Position numbers and translations under genes: made by a program. Shown piece after piece: positions 1 through 5,332 of a stretch of DNA of 9,908 bases; the stretch's first letter is position 1, and the number at the start of each line of letters is the position of its first letter. This stretch comes from Phycisphaerae bacterium (GTDB taxonomy: Bacteria; Planctomycetota; Phycisphaerae; Sedimentisphaerales; SM23-30). The notes under the pieces were generated by a model. The model did no database searches and was not told the origin of the DNA. It saw only the letters and a program-made list of their open reading frames with translations. Location: NCBI GenBank assembly GCA_021736565.1, contig JAIPFO010000109.1, forward strand, positions 1-9,908, written 5' to 3'.

Positions 1-21
1 CCCGCGGGCGCAGCCCGCGGG
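1..21. repeat. Perfect GC-rich hairpin at window edge
   Basis: CCCGCGGGC (1-9) pairs perfectly with GCCCGCGGG (13-21) around the 3-nt loop GCA. The same design (5-9 bp arms, 3-4 nt loop, often GCA, ATA or GCCA) recurs many times in 7325-7766, so it looks like one of a family of intergenic palindromes. There is no T tract after it, so it is not a clear terminator. The gene to the left, if any, is outside the window. Confidence 0.6.
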
Positions 22-91
22 GGGTGCGAGGGGAATAGAGTCGCATTATTTATGAAATGCGGTACTAGGAGTCTAACGTTCCTTAGCACAG

Positions 92-109
92 GATGCCAGC
101 GTCAAAAGT
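92..109 (+). repeat. Partial copy of the GACGCCAGCGTC repeat end
   Basis: These 18 bases match 2571-2588 at 17 of 18 positions (one C/T difference) and then diverge. The site lies in a short hairpin, GGATGC (91-96) with GCATCC (110-115). It is nearly 800 bp from the fucosidase start, so direct control of that gene from here is unlikely. Confidence 0.5.
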
Positions 110-147
110 GCATCCCTGCAATAAACATCATAACTATCTGGTATTTC

Positions 148-268
148 AGGTATTTATGTTAATTGAGACGCTCACGTCTAAAGTCATTTTTCAACTTCAA
201 AATTCCCCTTTAAGATGCGGAAAATGAGCTTCAGATCCCGGCGCGACGGGAAGGACCCTGGCGTCAAT
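148..268 (-). repeat. Dispersed repeat, reverse copy of 2568-2677
   Basis: Read on the - strand from 268 down to 148, this stretch aligns with 2568-2677. The first 15 bases (ATTGACGCCAG, one variable base, GTC) differ once. After a 9-nt length difference, a 27-nt block (- strand 233 to 207 against 2593-2619) differs at three positions. Beyond it the spacing is kept to a shared GACTTTnGACGTG block and a shared ATTA, then a 2-nt indel and TACCT. Translated in one frame, both copies give IDA(S/R)V...EAH(V/F)PHL(Q/K)G...T(F/L)DV, although this copy carries stops. It may be a decayed coding fragment or a mobile intergenic element. No family is recognised. Confidence 0.6.
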
Positions 269-270
269 TT

Positions 271-459
271 AAGGTATAGAAAATTGTGTTTTTAGTCAGA
301 ATAGGCCGCACAGATGACCTTCAAAGTGGGCTCTGCCAGAGGAGGTCCAGCGAACGCTGGTAATTCAAAGGTATAGGGATTTTCAATTTTAGTCAGAATA
401 GGCCGTACAGATGATTTTTCAAAGTGGGCTCTGCCAGAGGAGGTCCAGCGAACGCTGGT
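271..459 (+). repeat. Two-copy tandem repeat, unit about 97 bp
   Basis: Copy 1 is 271-361 and copy 2 is 368-459. They share AAGGTATAG at the left end, TTTTAGTCAGAATAGGCCG in the middle and an identical run from TCAAAGTGGG to AACGCTGGT at the right; differences cluster around 281-293/378-389 and in a few bases after the middle block. Each unit contains two consecutive small hairpins, CTCTG-C-CAGAG and CCAGCG-AA-CGCTGG (first copy 331-341 and 347-360), suggesting a structured RNA or a protein-bound DNA element. No reading frame runs through it. Two copies without unique spacers do not make a CRISPR array. Confidence 0.8.
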
Positions 460-679
460 GAGGTAATTGAGATTTCACATATAACATTGTGTATATCTTA
501 GCCCGGCGACCTAAAGAGAAAGATCGTAAGTGGTCACGCGATTTTATTCTCTGCCATAAGTTACAGGTTAATCTCTGGCCGACGGATGGCCCGAAGGCAT
601 TCCCGGACCACCGCGGGGTCGAAGAATAATAACCATCGGCGAGTGAAGTGAATCCCGTGGCATGGCGTACAAATGTCTC
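460..679. other. Spacer without recognisable gene
   Basis: No credible reading frame, tRNA or rRNA is seen here. A 70-codon open frame that starts near 648 (GTG) and runs to 860 has no ribosome binding site and consists of low-complexity G/C tracts and inverted repeats, so it is not called a gene. Confidence 0.5.
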
Positions 680-722
680 CTGCCCCCCATTACTTTGTAA
701 GTATTTATGCTATGGGGGGCAG
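680..722 (+). repeat. C6/G6 hairpin upstream of fucosidase
   Basis: CTGCCCCCCAT (680-690) pairs perfectly with ATGGGGGGCAG (712-722). The 21-nt loop holds a second small stem, TACTT-TGT-AAGTA (691-703). No T tract follows on either strand, so it is not a standard terminator. CCCCCAT occurs again at 849-855 and ATGGGGGG again at 768-775, so in RNA the C strands could pair with different G strands, as in a two-state structure. That last step is inference. Confidence 0.6.
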
Positions 723-763
723 AAAAAGTCGGTTATTTCTTGGGGAAGGCTATTTTTTGCTTT

Positions 764-802
764 GGGCATGGGGGGGGGATGCTGTATGATTGGGGGGATG
801 GG
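764..802 (+). promoter_or_regulatory. G-rich tract, possible G-quadruplex
   Basis: Runs of G at 764-766 (3), 770-778 (9), 792-797 (6) and 800-802 (3) give four or more G tracts on the + strand within 39 nt, enough for an intramolecular quadruplex; further G runs lie at 742-745 and 714-719. The tract sits just upstream of the TATAAT at 822-827, in the place of a -35 region of the fucosidase promoter. Folding and effect are inferred only. Confidence 0.45.
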
Positions 803-821
803 AAGCTTTGCGTATTTACAG

Positions 822-827
822 TATAAT
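822..827 (+). promoter_or_regulatory. Candidate -10 box of fucosidase promoter
   Basis: A perfect TATAAT lies 57 nt upstream of the ATG at 885. No TTGACA-like -35 is seen at 16-18 nt; the best placed hexamer is TGGGAA at the right end of the G-rich tract. Transcription would start near 834, giving a leader of about 50 nt. Confidence 0.4.
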
Positions 828-884
828 TCGGAATCGTTGGGTCTTTGGCCCCCATTCTAGTTTAATGTGAAAGATGGGATTAAA

Positions 885-2312
885 ATGAAACCAAAAAAGT
901 TATGTTATTTGCTCATGGATGCTATTCTGCTCGCAGCGATGGCGGTTTTTGCGACGTCCTGTTCGTCTACAAAACAAGGTGGCGATCTTACTGTCGAACA
1001 GGCGAATGACCGAAAGACGGTTAAGCTAACGAAGGATGAAAAGCTCAAATGGTGGCGTGACGCGCACTTTGGTATGATGATCACCTGGGGAGCGTATTCG
1101 GAGGCCGGCGGGTATTGGAAGGGAAAATATGAAGGCGGATATTCCGAATGGCTTAAGTTCCGCGGGATTTCCAATGCGGAATACGACGCGTTGATAAAAT
1201 CGTTCAATCCAGTGGATTTTGACGCGGAAGAGTGGGTGAAAATCGCCAAAAACGCGGGAATGAAGTATATGGTGATCATGGCCAAACATCACGACGGCTT
1301 TGCTATGTATGATTCAGCCGTCACCGATTACGATATCGTCGACATGACAGATTTTGGGCGTGATCCGATTGGCGAGCTTGTTGAAGCCTGCCATAAAGCC
1401 GGGCTTAAATTTGGCGTCTATTACTCGGTGGACAGGGACTGGCACCATCCGGATGCCGCATGCGACGATAAATATAAGCAGTGCAATAAGTGGGATTATC
1501 CGGAGAACGCCTCCGGCGGGATGGACAGATGGCATAACAGCTACTTTGCCAATTTCGCCGTGGAACAGGTCAGGGAATTGGTGACCCAGTATCCTCTGGA
1601 CATTCTCTGGTTCGATGGGATCGACCTCAAAACCGAAGAGGAAGTCGCACTGCTTGAATCCATTATCTATACGGCCCGGCCCAATTGCCTGATCAACAGC
1701 CGGATCACCGGGTTTGTTCCTCCTCCGGGTGGCGATTATCTATCGACCTCCGACAACGGCGTTCCCGATAAATACCAGCCCGGAGGCTGGGAGAATCCCG
1801 GGACCTTCGGATTTTCCTATGGATACAGTGTGCATGATAAGTTTAAAAGCCCCAGGCAAGTGCTGCACATGCTGATCGAGATCGTAAGCAAGGGCGGCAA
1901 TTATTTATTGAATGTCGGCCCGGACGGCCAGGGCCGCATCATACCGAAAGCCCAGGATATTTTAAAGGAAATGGGGGCCTGGTTAGACCGGTATGGAACA
2001 AGTATATACGGTGCCGACGGCCTTGCCATGGTCCCGCCGGACAATATCTTATTCACGGCGAAACCGCACCAACTGTTTGTCCATGTATTAGACTGGAACG
2101 ATCAGCAAGTAAAAATAGAAAAGATGGACAAGGTCCTGGGGGTGTATCTGGACCGTGTGCATCAGGTTTACATGCTCGCCGATGATCAGAAACGGCCCCT
2201 GGAATTCCAGGTGACCGATGGAACGCTGACCATCAATTTATCCAGTTGCCCGTTTAACAAATCTCAGCGTAACAAATATGCGGAAGTTATCGTTGTCTCC
2301 GATGGAAAATAA
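885..2312 (+). CDS. Alpha-L-fucosidase, GH29, predicted lipoprotein
   Basis: This retaining exo-glycosidase is expected to release terminal alpha-L-fucose from glycans outside the cytoplasm. Residues are numbered from the ATG at 885. The N-terminus is K-P-K-K, a hydrophobic stretch, then FATSC; Cys26 is a plausible though atypical lipid-anchor cysteine (Ala at -3). GH29 hallmarks follow in order: HFGMMITWG near residue 61, KHHDGFAMYDS with His135-His136, GVYYSVDRDWHHPD, then DILWFDG with Asp244 at the position of the catalytic nucleophile, GFSYGY, and the GGNYLLNVGPDGQGRI signature. About 80 C-terminal residues form the usual beta-sandwich. Length (475 aa) is normal. An in-frame GTG at 867 would add six residues (MKDGIK); neither start has a strong Shine-Dalgarno. 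I chose ATG because the signal peptide then begins with its basic end. The acid/base residue was not identified. Family is certain; linkage specificity is unknown. Confidence 0.93.
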   Translation: MKPKKLCYLLMDAILLAAMAVFATSCSSTKQGGDLTVEQANDRKTVKLTKDEKLKWWRDAHFGMMITWGAYSEAGGYWKGKYEGGYSEWLKFRGISNAEYDALIKSFNPVDFDAEEWVKIAKNAGMKYMVIMAKHHDGFAMYDSAVTDYDIVDMTDFGRDPIGELVEACHKAGLKFGVYYSVDRDWHHPDAACDDKYKQCNKWDYPENASGGMDRWHNSYFANFAVEQVRELVTQYPLDILWFDGIDLKTEEEVALLESIIYTARPNCLINSRITGFVPPPGGDYLSTSDNGVPDKYQPGGWENPGTFGFSYGYSVHDKFKSPRQVLHMLIEIVSKGGNYLLNVGPDGQGRIIPKAQDILKEMGAWLDRYGTSIYGADGLAMVPPDNILFTAKPHQLFVHVLDWNDQQVKIEKMDKVLGVYLDRVHQVYMLADDQKRPLEFQVTDGTLTINLSSCPFNKSQRNKYAEVIVVSDGK

Positions 2313-2317
2313 CAATT

Positions 2318-2393
2318 CCGTCGTAGGACGGGATGACCGGCGATGCGGGTTTGCTTCAAAGCCGTTTCATTTTAGAGTACTTTCGTACTTTTT
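2318..2393 (+). terminator. Weak terminator-like hairpins after fucosidase
   Basis: CCGTC-GTAG-GACGG (2318-2331) lies just after the stop codon but has no T tract. AGTAC-TTTC-GTACT (2376-2389) is followed by four T (2390-2393). The second has the form of a weak intrinsic terminator: the stem is only 5 bp and AT-rich, so efficiency is doubtful. Confidence 0.3.
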
Positions 2394-2422
2394 AACTTGT
2401 GATGGATTCAATGAGTTATCTC

Positions 2423-2516
2423 GCAGGGCTGTTAGAATACATTGCGTCCTGTTTTTACCATTTTCGGGATTGACTCCGAAGGTGCCCTTTATTCATATTG
2501 CAGGATAAAGCCCTGC
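2423..2516 (+). other. Spacer with long-range inverted repeat
   Basis: GCAGGGCT (2423-2430) is the exact reverse complement of AGCCCTGC (2509-2516), with 78 nt between. Inside, TTGACT (2470-2475) followed after 17 nt by TCATAT (2493-2498) is a moderate promoter candidate for the rhamnosidase gene. No gene is recognised here; whether the inverted repeat folds in RNA is unknown. Confidence 0.25.
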
Positions 2517-2567
2517 TAAGCAAGGATTTCATGTGCAAAAAAGTGCGAAAGTCAACTTTTAGAGAAG

Positions 2568-2677
2568 ATTGACGCCAGCGTCAAAAGTATTCTTGAAGCC
2601 CATGTTCCGCATCTTCAAGGCCGATATATCGTTCCAGAATTGACTTTTGACGTGGACACCAAGATTACTAATTACCT
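2568..2677 (+). repeat. Dispersed repeat just upstream of rhamnosidase gene
   Basis: This is the forward partner of the - strand copy at 148-268 (details there). It ends 19 bp before the ATG at 2697. The frame reading IDASVKSILEAH...PELTFDV is open from 2520 and continues in frame into the rhamnosidase, but it has no ATG of its own and no ribosome binding site. A shorter related stretch of about 29 bp lies upstream of the next gene (5276-5304). Confidence 0.6.
2569..2584. promoter_or_regulatory. Palindrome TTGACGCCAGCGTCAA, candidate operator
   Basis: Seven-base arms pair perfectly about a central CA. The core GACGCCAGCGTC recurs with one change or less at 92-103, 254-265 (- strand) and 5276-5287, always outside genes; all four fit GAYGCCAGNGTC. 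The outer pattern TTGAC-N6-GTCAA is also seen at 4943-4958. It lies 112 bp upstream of the rhamnosidase ATG. Size and symmetry suit a dimeric repressor or activator, but the binding protein is not in the window and the site is also the end of a dispersed repeat. Confidence 0.4.
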
Positions 2678-2683
2678 ATTTTT

Positions 2684-2688
2684 AAGGA
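2684..2688 (+). promoter_or_regulatory. Ribosome binding site fixing rhamnosidase start
   Basis: AAGGA lies 8 nt before the ATG at 2697. It supports this start over an upstream in-frame TTG at 2640, which would put 19 residues with no signal-peptide character before the secretion signal. Confidence 0.6.
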
Positions 2689-2696
2689 AACATGTC

Positions 2697-4907
2697 ATGA
2701 CCTCAAGAACCGTAACTCTTTTATCCTGCATTCTATTTTCCATTCCATTACATGCCTCAGTGAAGGATTTTGGACTAAAGGACTATCTCTACACATCGAA
2801 AGATCTTCCGCATAGCCAGAATGATACATGGACACTGGTGTGCCAACTCCCGCATAACGCCCAGTTCCAACTCTGGCTGGAAGTGGAAAGCCCCGCGGGC
2901 AAGGTCATTGTACTCGATTCATCCAACCCTTTGGCGAAATGGACCCAACAGATACAGCGTTATACCACCATCTCCGGCATTCAAACCTTTGAAACACCGG
3001 GCTGGGTCAGTGGTGAAGGGGCCCTCTATACAATTCCCGGCGGGGTAACCGTCCGGGCGGTAAAGTACCGCGAAACGGGATATGATGCGGAGTTTGCCGG
3101 ATCTTTTCAATGCAATGATGACGACTATAATATCTTGTGGCAAAAAGCCGCACGCACCTGCTATCTCTGTATGAGAGATCATTTCATGGATTGCCCCGAC
3201 AGGGAAAGAACGCCATTGTGCCTCGGGGATGTATGCGTACAGGTCGAACAAATTTTTTATACCTTTGATACAAAAGCTCATGAACTGGCCAGGGAGGCCA
3301 TTCTTAATAACCCCAATTACACTCATATCATTGGACAGAATCTCATGTTTGCAGGAGAATACAGCACCTGGTTTTATTACCTGAACACCGGTGACCTTGC
3401 GACCATTGCTAAACAATACCCCAATCTGAAGAAGTATCTTGATAAGTGGACGATCGGCGAAAACGGGGTAATTGTCCATAGCAAAGACGGGTGGGACTGG
3501 TGTGACTGGGGAAGCCCGTCCAAGGACAGGGAGATCGTGCAATGTTGTCAGTATTACTCGACCTTAAAGGCCTGCAAGAAGATGGCCCAGGCGATTGGAA
3601 ACACTCAGGACATCCCCGGCTTTGACGCTAAACTTAAGAGCATCAAAGACCACTTCGATAAAGTGTTCTGGCAAGGCAGCTATTACAAGTCGGGTGATGT
3701 GGATTATCCGGATGAGAGAGCCAATGCCATGGCGGTCGTGACCGGACTGGCCGATGAGACCCGGTGGGATGCAATATATGAGAACGTTTTATCCAAAAAA
3801 TTAAATCCAAACTGGGAAGATGGAAACACCTATAATGCGAGTTCTTACTTTGAAAGGTGGGTCATGGAAGCGCTTTGTATTATGGGAAAAGAAGAGTTTG
3901 CATTACTCAGAATGTATGATCGATACAGCGATCAAATTAATGTCAGAACGACCACCCTCTGGGAACATTTTGGAAGATGGTGGCAGACTAAATTTGATGC
4001 CAATTCGTCGCAAAATCACGGATGGAACTCTCCCAATACGATTCTCAGCAAATACATAGCAGGCGTCGCCCCCGAAACAGCCGGCTGGGACACCTACCAC
4101 GTTTTGCCAAAGGAAGCGTTTCTGACCGCGATCAAGGTCGTCGTTCCCACCGTGAAGGGCAATATTGCCGTGGACATGAAAAAGAATACCTCTGAATATT
4201 CTTTACAACTGAGTTCACCGTCCAGCACCACGGCGATAGTGGGCATCCCCAAAGCCTCCTTCTCAAAGTTGAATGCCATCCAGGTCAATGGAACCACCAT
4301 CTGGGACGGCACCTATAAAGGCGGTCTCGCCGGGATTACATGGAACGGGCAGGACGCCCGGTATATCAAATTCAATGCCGCTCCGGGAACATGGGCGTTT
4401 ACCGCCGATGGCATATTGCCGGTCTCATCACCGAAACCTCTGCGTGTTTCACCGCGAAAGGAAACCCGGCTCGACAAAAAAGCATGGGCCGTCTCAGCGT
4501 CAATCACCCATACGGGCCCCAAAATGTCCTATCAATGGGGCAAGAAGGACCGCGGGTCTGCTTATGATGCCATTGATGGAGACGCCTGGACCTGTTGGAG
4601 CACAGGAACACCGCAGTCCGAAGGCCAATGGTTCCGGGTTGATCTGGGCCGGGAGCAAAGTTTTGACAAAATAGTCTTAGAGAACGGCTGGGCCCCCTAT
4701 GATTCTCCAAGGGGATATAAAGTATATGTATCGGATGATGGTGAAAATTGGGGAAAACCCCTGGTCACAAGCAATGGCCGTCAGAGTATCACGGAAATCA
4801 CCTTTGAACCCCAATCAAAAAGATACATAAAACTGGAACAAACCGGCAGTCATTCATACTACTGGTGGTCAATTTATGAGTTGGATATTTACCGGCAGAG
4901 GAAGTAG
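2697..4907 (+). CDS. Secreted alpha-L-rhamnosidase, GH78, with F5/8C domain
   Basis: This inverting glycosidase is predicted to remove terminal alpha-L-rhamnose from polysaccharides in the periplasm or outside the cell. It has 736 residues. A signal peptide (MTSRTVTLL...LHA-S) should be cut after Ala20. A short beta domain leads into the (alpha/alpha)6 barrel with the GH78 signature DCPDRERTPLCLGD: Asp165, Glu170 (position of the general acid) and Asp178. TTLWEHFGRWW carries Glu423, the expected general base, followed by SQNHGW and YIAGVAP. A C-terminal beta-sandwich comes next, then about 125 residues resembling F5/8 type C/CBM32 (AIDGDAWTCWSTG, GQWFRVDLG, YKVYVSDDGENWG, RYIKLEQTG), probably for carbohydrate binding. 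The Trp usual in the acid motif (RxxxGWxGD) is missing, so substrate fit may differ. It lacks the extra N-terminal modules of 900-1100 aa GH78 enzymes. A sibling specificity within GH78 cannot be excluded. Confidence 0.88.
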   Translation: MTSRTVTLLSCILFSIPLHASVKDFGLKDYLYTSKDLPHSQNDTWTLVCQLPHNAQFQLWLEVESPAGKVIVLDSSNPLAKWTQQIQRYTTISGIQTFETPGWVSGEGALYTIPGGVTVRAVKYRETGYDAEFAGSFQCNDDDYNILWQKAARTCYLCMRDHFMDCPDRERTPLCLGDVCVQVEQIFYTFDTKAHELAREAILNNPNYTHIIGQNLMFAGEYSTWFYYLNTGDLATIAKQYPNLKKYLDKWTIGENGVIVHSKDGWDWCDWGSPSKDREIVQCCQYYSTLKACKKMAQAIGNTQDIPGFDAKLKSIKDHFDKVFWQGSYYKSGDVDYPDERANAMAVVTGLADETRWDAIYENVLSKKLNPNWEDGNTYNASSYFERWVMEALCIMGKEEFALLRMYDRYSDQINVRTTTLWEHFGRWWQTKFDANSSQNHGWNSPNTILSKYIAGVAPETAGWDTYHVLPKEAFLTAIKVVVPTVKGNIAVDMKKNTSEYSLQLSSPSSTTAIVGIPKASFSKLNAIQVNGTTIWDGTYKGGLAGITWNGQDARYIKFNAAPGTWAFTADGILPVSSPKPLRVSPRKETRLDKKAWAVSASITHTGPKMSYQWGKKDRGSAYDAIDGDAWTCWSTGTPQSEGQWFRVDLGREQSFDKIVLENGWAPYDSPRGYKVYVSDDGENWGKPLVTSNGRQSITEITFEPQSKRYIKLEQTGSHSYYWWSIYELDIYRQRK

Positions 4908-4942
4908 GGGGCCGGCACCATATTCACTTACTATCGCTGTTT

Positions 4943-4958
4943 TTGACTGAATGGTCAA
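4943..4958. promoter_or_regulatory. Second TTGAC-N6-GTCAA palindrome
   Basis: TTGAC (4943-4947) and GTCAA (4954-4958) have the same half-sites and the same 6-bp spacing as 2569-2584, but a different centre (TGAATG). It lies 36 bp after the rhamnosidase stop and 375 bp before the next start. It may be a distal operator for the next gene or a chance match. Confidence 0.25.
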
Positions 4959-4980
4959 CGATTATCCCTGGAATCCACAA

Positions 4981-5034
4981 TACGGCCAGGAGGAACGCCG
5001 AGGGAATACCAGGGAATAAGCGTGTCTTGCCGTA
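4981..5034. repeat. Short repeat cluster in spacer
   Basis: TACGGC (4981-4986) is the reverse complement of GCCGTA (5029-5034). Between them AGGGAATA occurs twice in tandem with a 10-bp period (5001-5008, 5011-5018). It looks like a relic of an intergenic element; no gene is seen in it. Confidence 0.35.
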
Positions 5035-5104
5035 AAAGTATCGGCTCCCATTCATGCTGCCGGGATTATTCCGGACACATTCAAGTATATATTTTCGACG
5101 ACAA

Positions 5105-5126
5105 GCAATATAAGTCTTTATATTGC
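5105..5126. repeat. Perfect 9-bp-arm hairpin GCAATATAA-GTCT-TTATATTGC
   Basis: The nine-base arms (5105-5113 and 5118-5126) are exact reverse complements about a 4-nt loop. A T tract does not follow. It could be an operator or an RNA stem in the long leader of the DUF4914-like gene, about 210 bp upstream of its start. Confidence 0.45.
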
Positions 5127-5236
5127 AAGGGCTTATGCTCTGTCTGGCCGGAGAATTTTAATTGTGTTCACTATAGTATGGATTTTACCGGGTAATGGGA
5201 TTAAAATAGAGAGATAGAGTATTATTTTTCCTGATC

Positions 5237-5249
5237 CCGGCCAAGCCGG
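5237..5249. repeat. Small palindrome CCGGC-CAA-GCCGG
   Basis: Five-base arms with a 3-nt loop lie 20 bp before the TATAAT at 5269, that is across the -35 region of the proposed promoter. It resembles the intergenic palindromes of 7325-7766. Confidence 0.35.
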
Positions 5250-5268
5250 AAAAATCAATCGTAATGAC

Positions 5269-5287
5269 TATAATGGACGCCAGTGTC
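5269..5287 (+). promoter_or_regulatory. TATAAT box with overlapping GACGCCAGTGTC site
   Basis: A perfect -10 hexamer (5269-5274) is followed one base later by GACGCCAGTGTC (5276-5287), a one-mismatch version of the palindrome at 2571-2582. The predicted transcription start falls near 5281, inside the palindrome, a classic place for a repressor. No good -35 is seen. Similarity to the rhamnosidase upstream region continues to 5304 (roughly 22 of 29 positions). The ATG at 5273 also opens a 15-codon frame (MDASVIRIFDADKKN) ending at 5320, 12 nt before the GTG start; if transcription starts at 5281 this frame is not in the mRNA. Confidence 0.4.
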
Positions 5288-5321
5288 ATCAGAATTTTTG
5301 ATGCGGATAAAAAAAATTAAT

Positions 5322-5325
5322 GGAG
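5322..5325 (+). promoter_or_regulatory. Ribosome binding site supporting a GTG start
   Basis: GGAG lies 7 nt before the GTG at 5333, good spacing. There is no nearby in-frame ATG, so the GTG start is preferred. Confidence 0.6.
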
Positions 5326-5332
5326 TATTTAA

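Noticed and set aside
93..227. Small open frame of about 44 codons starting at the ATG in the first GATGCCAGCGTC site
   Set aside because: No ribosome binding site and it lies in the dispersed repeat copy read on the wrong strand.
347..361. Resemblance to the conserved start of 16S rRNA (GCGAACGCTGG)
   Set aside because: Only 11 bases agree; the flanks do not continue as 16S rRNA, and the bases are explained by a local palindrome.
271..459. CRISPR-like repeat
   Set aside because: Only two copies, each about 91 bp, with a 6-bp gap and no unique spacers or cas genes.
648..860. 70-codon open frame upstream of the fucosidase
   Set aside because: GTG start without ribosome binding site; the sequence is made of G and C tracts and an inverted repeat, giving low-complexity Gly/Cys/Met-rich protein.
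2640..2696. Upstream TTG start for the rhamnosidase
   Set aside because: It would bury the signal peptide 19 residues inside the protein; AAGGA is well spaced for the ATG at 2697.
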